Numbered from the stretch's first letter, positions 27,493 through 35,848 are shown. The stretch: DNA of 64,000 nt from Stenotrophomonas sp. 57 (GCF_030291075.1 NZ_CP127407.1:1486001-1550000); one strand, 5' to 3'. Notes: generated from the letters alone by a model not told the origin. Numbers and translations are program-made.

Positions 27493-27845
27493 TACTGCTC
27501 CTTGCCGCTGGCGCGGGCCTTGGCCCGGGCGAGGATGGCGGCCGCCGCGGCGGGCAGGGCAGGTTTCACGTCCGGCGCCGGGGCCGGCGTGCGCCGTGCG
27601 TCGCGTTCGGCTTCCCGGCGGGCCAGCCGCACCGCACGGGCGCGGTAGCGTTCGCGGGCCGCCCAGGCGGTCTGAAGCTGCTGCTGGGCCTGCTGCAACC
27701 GCTGCGGAAGTTCCGGGTGGCCGGGCAGCAGCTGCGCGTCGCCGGCGCGGACGGCATAGTCCATCAGGCCGGCCTGCAGGGCGCCGTCAAGATCGTCTGC
27801 CTGGACCCGGGCGAACAGCTGCGCGGGGTTGGGTCGGGATGCCAT
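27492..27845 (-). CDS. Small Ala/Arg/Gln-rich protein of unknown function
   Basis: 117 aa, not recognised. The sequence is predicted mostly helical, with LFARVQADDLDGALQAGLMDY at the start, a Gln-rich middle (QRLQQAQQQLQTAWAARERY) suggestive of coiled coil, an Arg-rich stretch and an Ala/Lys tail. There is no signal peptide or cysteine. It sits 4 nt after a crotonase gene and overlaps nth by 1 nt, so it is very likely translated as part of that operon. ATG 27845 is the start; the frame continues upstream only as an antisense or shadow reading of the crotonase. Confidence 0.7.
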   Translation of the reverse strand: MASRPNPAQLFARVQADDLDGALQAGLMDYAVRAGDAQLLPGHPELPQRLQQAQQQLQTAWAARERYRARAVRLARREAERDARRTPAPAPDVKPALPAAAAAILARAKARASGKEQ

Positions 27846-27849
27846 GGCG

Positions 27850-28632
27850 TCAGCGGTTCTGGAAGGCCGGCGCGCGGCGCTGCAGGAAGGCGCTGGTGCC
27901 CTCGCGCATGTCCTCGGTGGCGAACAGCAGGCCGAACTGCGCGCTTTCGTATTCCAGCCCGGCCTCCAGGCTGCATTCGCCGCCCACGTGCACCGCATCG
28001 AGCAGGCCGCGCAGGGCCAGCGGCGCCGATCGTGCCAGCTGGCGGGCGATGTCATTCACGCGATTGTCCAGCGCGTCGGCCGGCACCACCTCGTTGACGA
28101 TGCCCAGTTCCAGGGCACGCGCCGCGTTGATCGGTGCGCCCAGCAGGCACAGCTCCAGGGTGGCGGCGCGGCCGCACAGGCGCAGCAGGCGCTGGCTGCC
28201 ACCAAAGCCGGGAATCAGGCCGAGGTTGATCTCCGGTTGGCCGACCTTGGCGGTATCGGCGGCGATGCGCAGGTGGCAGGCCATGGCCAGCTCCAGCCCG
28301 CCGCCCAAGGCAAAACCGTTCACGCGGGCGATGACCGGCATGGGCATGCGTTCGATCTGGCGCATCAGGGCCTGGCCCAGCAGCGAGAAATCACGTCCCT
28401 GAACCGCGCTGAGTGTGTTCATCTCCGCGATGTCGGCGCCGGCCACGAAGGCCTTCGGACCGGCACCGGTCAGCACTACCACGCGCACCTCAGGGTCTGC
28501 GGCGGCGGCGCTGAAGGCCTCGGCCAGGGCCTGCAGGGTCGCGGCATTGAGGGCGTTGAGCTTGTCCGGGCGCTGGACGGTCACGGTGCGGATGGCGCCG
28601 TCGTCGGCGACAGCGATCAGGGCATCGGCCAC
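27850..28632 (-). CDS. Enoyl-CoA hydratase/isomerase family protein (crotonase)
   Basis: 260-aa crotonase-fold enzyme acting on an acyl-CoA thioester, most likely hydrating an enoyl-CoA in fatty-acid or amino-acid degradation. The oxyanion-hole region AFVAGADIAEM and ALGGGLELAMACHLRIAA are present. Both hydratase glutamates appear conserved: one in GGGLELAMAC and one in GQPEINLGLIPGFGGSQRL. It starts MADALIAVADDG. It is first of the unit crotonase, small protein, nth. The exact substrate cannot be read from sequence. Confidence 0.88.
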   Translation of the reverse strand: MADALIAVADDGAIRTVTVQRPDKLNALNAATLQALAEAFSAAAADPEVRVVVLTGAGPKAFVAGADIAEMNTLSAVQGRDFSLLGQALMRQIERMPMPVIARVNGFALGGGLELAMACHLRIAADTAKVGQPEINLGLIPGFGGSQRLLRLCGRAATLELCLLGAPINAARALELGIVNEVVPADALDNRVNDIARQLARSAPLALRGLLDAVHVGGECSLEAGLEYESAQFGLLFATEDMREGTSAFLQRRAPAFQNR

Positions 28633-28799
28633 GGGGAGACTCCTGGAACGTTAAAAAAAAGTGATATTGAACTCTGCAAACGCAGACGGGTCATAGCCTG
28701 CATCGTGAGTAGCGGTTACACGTTGCGCCCGTTATCCTAACCCGTCGCCTCAGGGCGGCGCAGAACGTCCCTGAGTTACCACCCCTGGAGAACTGTTTG

Positions 28800-29501
28800 A
28801 TGAAGTTGCGTTCTATCGCGGTCGCCGTCGCGGCCCTGGCCCTGACGGGCAATGCCTTCGCCCAGGACGTTTCGTCCGAAAAGGGCAAGCTGAGCTACTA
28901 CTTCGGTTACGACTACGGCAACAACCTGGCGGAGCTGACCGGTCGTGGTGAGCAGCTGGACATCAACTCGGTGGTGAAGGGCCTGCAGGACGCCTACGCC
29001 AAGAAGCAGCCGGCGATCACCGCCGAGCAGCTGAAGCCGGCCGTTGAAGCGTTCCAGAAGCGCGAGCAGGGCCGTGCCCAGGCTGCCAAGGCCGAGTACG
29101 AAAAGGCTGCTGCCGAAAACAAGACCAAGAGCGATCAGTTCATCGCGGCGAACAAGGCCAAGGCCGGCGTGCAGTCGCTGCCGAGCGGCGTCCAGTACCG
29201 CGTGATCGAAGCCGGCAAGGGTGCCAAGCCGACCCAGGCCAGCACCGTGCAGCTGGAAGTGGCCGGTCCGTTCCCGTACGGCCAGCGCCCGACCGAAGCC
29301 CGCCCGGCCCAGCAGATCCCGTCGATCAAGGTCAGCGAAGTCGAAATGAAGGCCATGCGCGAGACCCTGCTGCAGATGCCGGCAGGCTCGAAGTGGGAAG
29401 TCACCCTGCCGCCGGACCAGGCCTACGGTGCCGACCCGCGCACCCCGTTCCCGCCGAACGTGGCTGTGCAGTTCGAGATCAAGCTGGTCAGCGTCAAGTA
29501 A
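28800..29501 (+). CDS. FKBP-type (Mip-like) periplasmic protein with degenerate isomerase site
   Basis: 233 aa with a signal peptide (KLRSIAVAVAALALTGNAFA), an N-terminal FKBP_N dimerisation region with a long helix (KREQGRAQAAKAEYEKAAAE), and a C-terminal FKBP-like domain from GVQYRVIEAGKGAKPT. The usual central motifs (VHYxGxLxDGxxFDSS and VIPGW) are absent; the matching region reads LEVAGPFPYGQRPTEARP. The end (YGADPRTPFPPNVAVQFEI) is normal. Prolyl isomerase activity is therefore doubtful, and a chaperone role in envelope protein folding is more plausible. ATG 28800 has GGAG 9 nt upstream. The gene is monocistronic with a good terminator. Confidence 0.85.
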   Translation: MKLRSIAVAVAALALTGNAFAQDVSSEKGKLSYYFGYDYGNNLAELTGRGEQLDINSVVKGLQDAYAKKQPAITAEQLKPAVEAFQKREQGRAQAAKAEYEKAAAENKTKSDQFIAANKAKAGVQSLPSGVQYRVIEAGKGAKPTQASTVQLEVAGPFPYGQRPTEARPAQQIPSIKVSEVEMKAMRETLLQMPAGSKWEVTLPPDQAYGADPRTPFPPNVAVQFEIKLVSVK

Positions 29502-29517
29502 ATCGAAGCCGTAGACG

Positions 29518-29550
29518 AAACGCGCCGGTGATCCCACCGGCGCGTTTTTG
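29518..29550 (+). terminator. Intrinsic terminator of the FKBP-like gene
   Basis: AACGCGCCGGTG / CACCGGCGCGTT, a 12-bp stem with a 4-nt loop, ending in TTTTT, 17 nt after the stop codon. Confidence 0.92.
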
Positions 29551-29567
29551 TTTGCGCAGTCCCTGAC

Positions 29568-29656
29568 GTTGGAGTCGACTGTCAGTCGACTGCTCTTGGG
29601 GCACATCGGGGAAACGCCCGCGCTTCGCGCGCGAGTCGACTGACAGTCGACTCTAC
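29568..29656. repeat. SMAG inverted dimer
   Basis: Left unit AGTCGACTG-T-CAGTCGACT (GTTG instead of GTAG), right unit AGTCGACTG-A-CAGTCGACT ending CTAC. Both stems are 9 bp and nearly identical, separated by about 40 nt that contain a CGCGC-rich minor hairpin. Confidence 0.8.
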
Positions 29657-29718
29657 CGTCCGTCTCGGCCACCCGCGCAAATCACGCCCAATCGCGCTAC
29701 TGTTGCTGGGTGCAAACA

Positions 29719-30522
29719 ATGGAAGAAACGGCGCGTGTTGTCGCAAGTCCCTGCATCGGAGTGTGCACGCTGGATCCGCACCGGCAGTGCACCGGCTGCG
29801 GGCGGCATATCGATGAAATCGCACGGTGGTCGTCGATGAGCAACGACGAACGCAGTGGCATCCTGCATCGCGTGCAACCGCTGCGCGCGCAGCTTCAGCA
29901 GTCACTGCGCGGCTCGCTGGCCGACCACGAGCGCCTGATGCGCGCGCTGCATCCGTTGGCCGTTCCACCGGCCGGCGATGGCTGGAACCGCAGTGAGCTG
30001 ATCGACCTGCTGCCACCGGGACCACCGGTGGAAGCGGCGGTGCTGGCCGGCATCGTGCCACGCGCCAATGGCGCGCAGGTGATCCTCACCCGTCGCACCG
30101 AGACGCTGCGCACCCATGGTGGCCAGGTTGGCTTCCCTGGTGGCCGCACGGAACCCGATGACCGCGACGCGCTGGCGGCTGCCCTGCGCGAGAGCCAGGA
30201 AGAAATCGCACTGGCGCCTGGCCAGGTGCAGGCGCTGGGGTATCTCGATCCCTTCGTGACGATCACCGGCTACCGGGTCACCCCGGTGGTGGCGGTGGTT
30301 GATCCGGACTTCGTGCCGGTACCGCAGCCCAGCGAAGTGGCCGAGGTGTTCGAGGTGCCGCTGGACTACCTCATGGCCGCCGACAACCTGCGCCAGGTCG
30401 AAATCAACCATCGCGGCCGCATCCGCCACGTCCTCGAATACGGCTGGCCCGGCCAGCGCATCTGGGGAGCGACCGCGGCCATTCTCTACAACCTGCGTCG
30501 CCGCCTGGAGCAAGTGCAATGA
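29719..30522 (+). CDS. DUF1289 domain fused to CoA-pyrophosphatase-type Nudix hydrolase
   Basis: 267 aa combining two parts. Residues 1-50 form a DUF1289 module with four cysteines (SPCIGVCTLDPHRQCTGCG) and WSSMSNDER. Residues from about 85 are a NudL/YeaB-like Nudix domain: VILTRRTETLRTHGGQVGFP, the Nudix box around GGRTEPDDRDALAAALRES followed by QEE, and the CoA-type segment ITGYRVTPVVAVVD. Such Nudix enzymes hydrolyse CoA or its derivatives to phosphopantetheine and 3',5'-ADP. In many bacteria DUF1289 proteins are separate small proteins, so the join may be a true fusion. GTG 29710 is an alternative start. It overlaps the sulfurtransferase gene by 4 nt. Confidence 0.85.
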   Translation: MEETARVVASPCIGVCTLDPHRQCTGCGRHIDEIARWSSMSNDERSGILHRVQPLRAQLQQSLRGSLADHERLMRALHPLAVPPAGDGWNRSELIDLLPPGPPVEAAVLAGIVPRANGAQVILTRRTETLRTHGGQVGFPGGRTEPDDRDALAAALRESQEEIALAPGQVQALGYLDPFVTITGYRVTPVVAVVDPDFVPVPQPSEVAEVFEVPLDYLMAADNLRQVEINHRGRIRHVLEYGWPGQRIWGATAAILYNLRRRLEQVQ

Positions 30523-31421
30523 ACCCGATCGATCCGCCATGGACCACCCTGGTCGATGTCGCCACCCTGGCCGCCGCGTTGGGCGAGGGCATCCGGGTGG
30601 TGGACGCGCGCGCCACCGCCAGCACCGCGGTGCGCGTTGTGGATGCGCGCTCCTCGCTGGCCGACCCGCAGGCGGGAAGCAGCCAGTATCTGGCAGGTCA
30701 TATCCCGGGTGCGGTGTATGCCGATCTGAATCGTGACCTGTCCGATCTGTCGCGCGTCGGCCATGGTCGCCACCCACTGCCGGACAGCGACGCCTTTTCC
30801 GCAACGCTGGGGCAGTGGGGCATCGGTCCTGATACCCAGGTGGTGGTCTACGACGGCAGCGACGGCAGCATGGCCGCCTCGCGGCTGTGGTGGCTGTTGC
30901 GCCTGATCGGGCACAGCAAGGTCGCCGTGCTCGACGGCGGCATTGCCGCCTGGCAGGCGGCCGGCCATCCGCTGGCGACCGGCCAGGAAACGGTGCCGGC
31001 GCTGTCCGCCTATCCGGGCCGTTTCGACACCACGCAGATCGCCAATGCCGATGAAATCACCGCGCGGCTGAAGCATGCCCCGGGCTGGCTGGTGGACGCG
31101 CGCGCCGGCGAGCGTTTCCGCGGCGAGGTGGAACCGCTGGACCCGGTGGCCGGCCACGTGCCGGGCGCGGTCAACCGGCCGTTCGCGTTGAACGTGCTCG
31201 ATGGCCGACTGCGCGACGCACAGGAGCTGCGCGCCGAACTGCAGGGCGTGATCGGCAACCGCGATCCAGAGCAGGTGGTGCTGATGTGTGGCTCCGGCGT
31301 GACTGCCTGCCACCTGCTGCTGGCGATGGAAAGCGCAGGCCTGAGCGGCGCGCGCATCTATGCCGACTCCTGGAGCGGCTGGGTCAGCGACAGCAGCCGC
31401 CCGGTCGCCACCGGCGCCTGA
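30519..31421 (+). CDS. Two-domain rhodanese-type sulfurtransferase
   Basis: 300-aa protein with two rhodanese domains. The C-terminal one has the active loop CGSGVTA (in VLMCGSGVTACHLLL), which matches 3-mercaptopyruvate sulfurtransferases rather than the CRKGVT loop of thiosulfate enzymes. It moves sulfur from a donor to an acceptor such as thioredoxin or cyanide. Conserved pieces include YLAGHIPGAVYADLN in domain 1 and GHVPGAVNRPF in domain 2. A short internal echo, IRVVDARATASTAVRVVDAR, near the N-terminus suggests a small tandem duplication. The ATG overlaps the Nudix stop by 4 nt, so the pair is co-translated. Confidence 0.9.
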   Translation: MNPIDPPWTTLVDVATLAAALGEGIRVVDARATASTAVRVVDARSSLADPQAGSSQYLAGHIPGAVYADLNRDLSDLSRVGHGRHPLPDSDAFSATLGQWGIGPDTQVVVYDGSDGSMAASRLWWLLRLIGHSKVAVLDGGIAAWQAAGHPLATGQETVPALSAYPGRFDTTQIANADEITARLKHAPGWLVDARAGERFRGEVEPLDPVAGHVPGAVNRPFALNVLDGRLRDAQELRAELQGVIGNRDPEQVVLMCGSGVTACHLLLAMESAGLSGARIYADSWSGWVSDSSRPVATGA

Positions 31422-31462
31422 CCCTATCGTCTCGGTATCCACGCAAAGAGCAGTCGAGCGCG

Positions 31463-31556
31463 GAGCCTCTCCAGAGCCGAGCGGCCGGCTCCACGCGCAT
31501 GGCGATGCGTTCAAATCATCGGCGCCCGCAGGTCATGGGGCGCGGCTCGACTCTAC
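31463..31556. repeat. Degenerate SMAG dimer
   Basis: Right arm CGCGGCTCGACTCTAC with a partly matching left arm CAGTCGAGCGCGG. Mismatches suggest an old copy. Confidence 0.5.
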
Positions 31557-31580
31557 AAAAGCCCGTACCGATCGATTTGA

Positions 31581-31609
31581 CGTTCATCCACGCATAGCGT
31601 GGATGAACG
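31581..31609. repeat. Perfect 13-bp palindrome (SMAG-like stem)
   Basis: CGTTCATCCACGC / GCGTGGATGAACG with loop ATA. Its inner stem ATCCACGC is the same as that of the SMAG units at 15039 and 35862. Confidence 0.75.
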
Positions 31610-31630
31610 GTGTCGACCAAGGTCGACACC
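31609..31630. repeat. Perfect 10-bp palindrome
   Basis: GGTGTCGACC / GGTCGACACC with a 2-nt spacer, abutting the preceding palindrome. Related to the GTGTCGA repeat at 3356. Confidence 0.7.
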
Positions 31631-31657
31631 TGCCAACAGCGGCGGAGATCTGTCGAA

Positions 31658-31759
31658 GGCGGGGTGGGTCCGGTTGCGGGGGTGTCCGCGGCATGGGTGC
31701 CGCAGCCAAGTCCCCAGGGATGGGTTTACGGCGTCCCCCGCAACCGGACCCACCCCGCC
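31658..31759. repeat. Structured palindromic element, copy B (102 bp)
   Basis: Perfect 25-bp outer helix (31658-31682 with 31735-31759) around a 52-nt core at 31683-31734. The core matches copy A (15244-15295) at 43 of 52 positions, while the arms differ but still pair. An inner hairpin GCGGCA / TGCCGC contains a C-G to G-C swap relative to copy A. Both copies are preceded by TGTCGAAGGC. The 406-nt gap 31422-31827 between converging genes holds only SMAG-type repeats and this element, with no gene. Confidence 0.75.
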
Positions 31760-31827
31760 ATCCCACGTAAGGCCCCAGCTCTTGACGTTGACGTTGCTTC
31801 TGCGGGTGCAGGGCGCAGCCCTGCCGC

Positions 31828-32394
31828 TTACTCCAACCCCTGCAATGGCACCTTCGCCAGCACCCGCGCCCACGGGAACAACGGCCCCGGGTCACGCTTG
31901 CGTGCCACCGTCAGCGCCGGATCATCACTGGCCGGCACCTGCTCCAGGTCCAGCTGGTCATGCCCGGCAATGCGCCGCAGCGACGGATAGCGCGCCACCA
32001 GCGCCAGCAGCAGCTGCTCAAGTGCCTGCAGCTGCGCCTCGGTGTACGCCTCGTCCATCGCCTGGTGGCGACTGTCGAACCAGGCCGGATAGCGCCCGGT
32101 ATTGACCAGCTCGATCCCCAGCGTATGCGCGTTCATGCCGCGCACGTGATGCGCGACGCGCTCGGGTGCCACGTACTGCACCACGAGGCCATCGCGGTCG
32201 ATGTAGAAATGCCCGCTGTTGCCGGCACCACTGTCGTACAGCACACGCTCGCCGTACTCGCGCGCCATGGCCAGGTCGGGCAGCTCGGTGCAGTGGATCA
32301 CCACCATCTCCAGCGTGGCCGGGTCGCGCAGTGGCAGACGGTCTTGGTAGGGCAGGGGCTGCAGCTGCAGGCCGGGCAGGAGCGGGTTGGGCAT
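31828..32394 (-). CDS. N-acetylmuramoyl-L-alanine amidase, AmpD-like
   Basis: 188-aa amidase_2 enzyme that cleaves the lactyl-peptide bond of (anhydro)muropeptides. Zinc ligands are visible: His in MVVIHCTELP, His in RIAGHDQLDLEQ and Asp in ARKRDPGPLFPW, the AmpD-type DPG motif. No signal peptide is seen, which favours a cytoplasmic AmpD role in muropeptide recycling; loss of AmpD in S. maltophilia derepresses the L1/L2 beta-lactamases. The insertion between the strands (ERVLYDSGAGNSGHFYIDRD) is typical. Whether this is the AmpD copy that controls beta-lactamase cannot be settled here. It is convergent with the sulfurtransferase gene. Confidence 0.85.
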   Translation of the reverse strand: MPNPLLPGLQLQPLPYQDRLPLRDPATLEMVVIHCTELPDLAMAREYGERVLYDSGAGNSGHFYIDRDGLVVQYVAPERVAHHVRGMNAHTLGIELVNTGRYPAWFDSRHQAMDEAYTEAQLQALEQLLLALVARYPSLRRIAGHDQLDLEQVPASDDPALTVARKRDPGPLFPWARVLAKVPLQGLE

Positions 32395-32466
32395 CAGGCG
32401 ATGCTAGCATTGCGTCATGAACCTGCCTTCCCTTTCCTTGTCGAACCGCGCGCACGGAGCCGGCGC

Positions 32467-32994
32467 GTGAGCCGCGGCCACTGCATCCTGTCCCACGGCT
32501 TCGAGAGTGGCCCGGAAGCGACCAAGGTCACCGCGCTGGCCGAGGTTGCCGAGCGCCTGGGCTGGACCCACGAGCGCCCCGACTACACCGACCTGGACGC
32601 CATGAGCGAGATCAGCCGGGTGGGCGACGTGCCTAACCGCCTGCGCCGTCTGGTCGAGCGTGCCGCCATCGCCGCCCAGCAGGGCCCGGTGGTGCTGGCC
32701 GGGTCGAGCCTGGGCGCCTACATCTCCGCCATCGCCTCGCTGCAGGTGCCGGTGGCCGGCCTGTTCCTGATGGTGCCGCCGACCACCATGGGCCCGATGC
32801 CGGCGCTGGATGCCGCTGCGGTGCCGACCACGGTGGTGCAGGCCTGGCATGACGACTTGGTCCCGGCCGCCGGGGTGATCGCCTGGGCGCAGGCGCGCGC
32901 CGCGCAGCTGCTGCTGGTCGATGACGGCCACCGCCTGGAACACCATGTGGAGGCCGCCGCGCAGGCCTTCGAGCGCCTGCTGCGGCAACTGTGA
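32467..32994 (+). CDS. Small alpha/beta hydrolase (YqiA/RBBP9-like)
   Basis: 175-aa alpha/beta-hydrolase with the full triad in view: nucleophile Ser in [12 protein letters not shown] (GxSxG), Asp in QAWHDDLVP and His in [11 protein letters not shown]. It opens with [11 protein letters not shown], the oxyanion strand seen in YqiA-type esterases. Substrate unknown; similar proteins hydrolyse short acyl esters. The GTG start at 32467 forms GTGA with the stop of a 17-codon frame beginning ATG 32418; that mini-frame could couple translation but is otherwise featureless. Confidence 0.8.
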   Translation: MSRGHCILSHGFESGPEATKVTALAEVAERLGWTHERPDYTDLDAMSEISRVGDVPNRLRRLVERAAIAAQQGPVVLAGSSLGAYISAIASLQVPVAGLFLMVPPTTMGPMPALDAAAVPTTVVQAWHDDLVPAAGVIAWAQARAAQLLLVDDGHRLEHHVEAAAQAFERLLRQL

Positions 32995-33139
32995 AGCCCG
33001 GGCGCACGGCGCGCCCGCCCGCATTGACTACAATGGCAGCCCCGGCGCCCCCGGCGCGTGCCTGCTGGCCGTCCCTACGGCCCTCCTTTCCGACCGGCCC
33101 GGCCCCTGTGCCGCGCCCGACCACCTGCGAACCGATCCC

Positions 33140-35278
33140 GTGAAATTCTTCGTCTCCTGCGCCAAGGGCCTGGAATACCTGCTTGCCGACGAACTGTCGG
33201 CCCTGGGCCTTGGCAAGGCCACTGCCACCATTGCCGGCGTCAACGCCGAGGGCGAACTGGAGCAGGCGCTGCGGATCGTGATGTGGTCGCGCCTGGCCAG
33301 CCGTGTGCTGTGGCCGATCGACGAATTCGAGTGCCCGGACGAACAGGCGCTGTACGACGGCGTGCGTGCGCTGCCGTGGCACGAGCACATCAAGCCGGAA
33401 ATGACCCTGGCGGTGGACGCGCACGTGTCCGGCGACAAGATCACCCATGCGCGTTTCGCCGCGCAGCGGATCAAGGACGCCATCGTCGACCGCATGCGCG
33501 ATGAAGGCCTGGAGCGCCCGTCGGTCAACACCGACCTGCCGGACGTGCGCGTCAACCTGTCGCTGCGCAAGGGCCGTGCCTCGCTGTCGATCGACCTCGG
33601 CGGTGGCCCGCTGCATCGCCGTGGCTGGCGTGGCGCCGCCCATGAGGCACCGCTGAAGGAGAACCTGGCCGCCGCGCTGCTGCTGCGCGCGCAGTGGCCG
33701 CGCCTGCACGCCGCCGGGGGGGGCCTGCTGGACCCGATGTGCGGCAGCGGCACGCTGCTGATCGAAGGCGCGCTGATGGCCGCCGACGTGGCTCCCGGCC
33801 TGATGCGCCATGGCAGCCTGCCGCCAAGCCGCTGGCTGGGCTTCGACAAGGCCGCCTGGAAGGCGATCCAGAGTGAAGCGCGTGACCGCGAAGCTGCTGG
33901 CCTGGCTGCGCTGAAGCCGGTCATCCACGGCAGCGACATCGACCCGACCGCGATCCAGGCGGCACGCGAGAATGCGGAAGTGGCGGGCGTCGCCCACGCG
34001 ATCCGCTTCACCCGTGCCGACGTGGCTGACCTGGCTGCGCCCGAACAGGAGATCGGCGCGGTGGTCTGCAACCCGCCGTACGACGAGCGCCTGGCCGCCG
34101 ATCCGGCGCTGTACCGCGCACTGGGCAATGCCCTGCAGAAGGCCGTGCCGCAGTGGCGTGCCAGCCTGCTGTGCGGCAACGACGAACTGGCCTTCGCCAC
34201 CGGCCTGCGCGCGGGCAAGAAGTACCAGATGTTCAACGGTGCGCTGGAATGCGCGCTGATCGTCTGCGACCCGATTGCCGTACCGGGCCGCGACCCGGCA
34301 CAGCCGCGCGAGCTGAGCGAAGGTGCGCAGATGGTGGCCAACCGCCTGCGCAAGAACCTGAAGAAGTTCAAGAGCTGGCGCGCCCGCGAGGACATCACCT
34401 GCTTCCGCGCCTACGATGCCGACCTGCCGGAGTACGCGGCGGCCATCGACGTCTACGAGGAAGACGGTGGCAAGCGCCGCACCTTCCTGCATGTGCAGGA
34501 ATACGCCGCACCGGCGGCGATTCCGGAGAACGACGTGCGCCGCCGCCGCAACGAACTGCTGGCGGCCGCGCGTGAAGTGTTCGGCGTGCCGCCGGAGCAG
34601 GTCTCGATGAAGTCGCGCGAGCGCGGCAAGGGCGGCAGCAAGTACGGCCGTTTCGAGCAGCGTGACGAGTTCATCGTGGTGCGCGAGAACAACGCGCTGC
34701 TGCAGGTGAACCTGTTCGATTACCTCGATACCGGCCTGTTCCTGGACCACCGCCCGCTGCGCCGGATGATGGCCGAGCAGGTGCGTGGCAAGCGCTTCCT
34801 CAACCTGTTCTGCTACACCGGCGTGGCCAGCGTGCAGGCCGCCGTGGCCGGTGCCGCCAGCACCACCAGCGTCGACCTGTCGGCGACCTACCTGCAGTGG
34901 TGCTACGACAACCTGGCGTTGAACGGGCAGGGCGGCAACCAGCACCTGCTGGTGCAGGCCGATGCGATGGCCTGGCTGGAAGGCGACCGTGGGCAGTACG
35001 ACGTGATCTTCTGCGATCCGCCGACCTTCTCCAACTCCGCCCGTGCCGACGACTTCGACGTGCAGCGCGAGCAGCTGAAGCTGCTGCGCGCAGCGGTGGC
35101 GCGGCTGGCGCCCGGCGGCGTGCTGTACTTCTCCAACAACTTCCGCCGCTTCAAGCTGGAAGAGAACGCCATCGCCGAGTTTGCCCAGTGCCGCGAGATC
35201 ACCGCGCGCACCATCGGCCCGGACTTCGAGCGCAACGCGCGCATCCACCGCGCGTGGGAACTGAAGCGGTTGGGGTAA
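33140..35278 (+). CDS. rlmL: Bifunctional 23S rRNA methyltransferase RlmKL
   Basis: Modifies domain V of 23S rRNA: the N-terminal half (RlmL) makes m2G2445 and the C-terminal half (RlmK) makes m7G2069. At 712 aa it is close to the E. coli length (702). Visible parts are [19 protein letters not shown], a THUMP domain (about 50-160), RlmL SAM site [17 protein letters not shown] and catalytic [11 protein letters not shown], then RlmK with [16 protein letters not shown] and [12 protein letters not shown]. The GTG start at 33140 places the conserved MKFF at residue 1; the long frame upstream overlaps the hydrolase and is spurious. The gene appears monocistronic and is followed by a cluster of REPs. 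Confidence 0.95.
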   Translation: MKFFVSCAKGLEYLLADELSALGLGKATATIAGVNAEGELEQALRIVMWSRLASRVLWPIDEFECPDEQALYDGVRALPWHEHIKPEMTLAVDAHVSGDKITHARFAAQRIKDAIVDRMRDEGLERPSVNTDLPDVRVNLSLRKGRASLSIDLGGGPLHRRGWRGAAHEAPLKENLAAALLLRAQWPRLHAAGGGLLDPMCGSGTLLIEGALMAADVAPGLMRHGSLPPSRWLGFDKAAWKAIQSEARDREAAGLAALKPVIHGSDIDPTAIQAARENAEVAGVAHAIRFTRADVADLAAPEQEIGAVVCNPPYDERLAADPALYRALGNALQKAVPQWRASLLCGNDELAFATGLRAGKKYQMFNGALECALIVCDPIAVPGRDPAQPRELSEGAQMVANRLRKNLKKFKSWRAREDITCFRAYDADLPEYAAAIDVYEEDGGKRRTFLHVQEYAAPAAIPENDVRRRRNELLAAAREVFGVPPEQVSMKSRERGKGGSKYGRFEQRDEFIVVRENNALLQVNLFDYLDTGLFLDHRPLRRMMAEQVRGKRFLNLFCYTGVASVQAAVAGAASTTSVDLSATYLQWCYDNLALNGQGGNQHLLVQADAMAWLEGDRGQYDVIFCDPPTFSNSARADDFDVQREQLKLLRAAVARLAPGGVLYFSNNFRRFKLEENAIAEFAQCREITARTIGPDFERNARIHRAWELKRLG

Positions 35279-35295
35279 TTCCAGCCGAAAGGGGA

Positions 35296-35318
35296 TGCCG
35301 GCCAGCGGCCGGCACTAC
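35296..35318 (-). repeat. SMAG palindrome
   Basis: TGCCGGCC / GGCCGGCA, loop AGC, ending CTAC; 17 nt after the rlmL stop. Confidence 0.85.
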
Positions 35319-35336
35319 CCACGTGCGCGCAGAACG

Positions 35337-35360
35337 GTAGCGCCGGGCCATGCCCGGCGA
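35337..35360 (+). repeat. SMAG palindrome
   Basis: GTAG followed by CGCCGGGC / GCCCGGCG, loop CAT. Same stem as the two units at 61885 and 61925. Confidence 0.88.
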
Positions 35361-35371
35361 GCGTGGGCCGG

Positions 35372-35404
35372 GTAGATCCATGCCCTGCATGGACGGCTCT
35401 ACAG
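35372..35404 (+). repeat. SMAG unit, extended and imperfect
   Basis: GTAG, ATCCATGC / GCATGGA with loop CCT, then CGGCTCTAC, so GTAG-type signals occur at both ends. Third unit of a cluster lying between rlmL and the next gene. Confidence 0.65.
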
Positions 35405-35848
35405 AACCAGCAAGCGCCCCGGCGCGTGGGCCAGCGGCCAATGCCCCCGTTCGTACAGCGCAAGCACGGGTTCCCAGTGCGCCGGCAGGCCGAGGTGCGT
35501 TTCCAGGAGGCGTTGCCGGAAGGCGAACATCGCTCCATCGCGCGCCACTAGGTGCAGGTCATGCGCACCGCAGCGCAGTGCCGGCAGATCCAGTGCCGAA
35601 AGCGCGCGCATCAAACTCCGGTTGAGTTCGCGTCGGGCGACGGCCAGTTCGGGGGTGCGGGGCAGGGCGCCGTGAAACGGATCCGAATCGCCCAGTGTTG
35701 TGGGCATCCATTCGAAACCACCGGTATCGATGGTCCGCAGTGCTTCGGCCAGCGACCGAACGGCGACGACGCCGGCCGTTGCGGGCAGTGTTTCACCCAA
35801 CCGGGAAAAGAAGCCGATTCCAGCCGTCCGTTGCATCATGCTATCCAT
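35399..35848 (-). CDS. Conserved-looking hypothetical protein
   Basis: 149 aa, family not recognised. Starts MDSMMQRTAGIGFFSRLGE (ATG 35848; two more Met follow at once). The sequence is soluble-looking and Leu/Arg-rich, with DTGGFEWMPTTLGDSDPFHG in the middle and ALRCGAHDLHLVARDGAMF, suggesting an alpha/beta fold. Two cysteine-poor halves, no signal peptide, no membrane segment. It ends inside the REP cluster, overlapping its last bases. A SMAG palindrome lies immediately upstream of the start. Reading frame and codon use look coding, but the function is unknown. Confidence 0.6.
   Translation of the reverse strand: MDSMMQRTAGIGFFSRLGETLPATAGVVAVRSLAEALRTIDTGGFEWMPTTLGDSDPFHGALPRTPELAVARRELNRSLMRALSALDLPALRCGAHDLHLVARDGAMFAFRQRLLETHLGLPAHWEPVLALYERGHWPLAHAPGRLLVL

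Noticed and set aside
31553..32105. Open frames on both strands at 31.6-32.1 kb
   Set aside because: They consist of translated repeats (PSPQGWVYGVPRN and the like) and overlap the amidase gene.
32418..32470. 17-codon ORF before the small hydrolase
   Set aside because: GTGA overlap is suggestive of coupling, but it has no convincing ribosome-binding site and no recognisable sequence; not listed as a gene.
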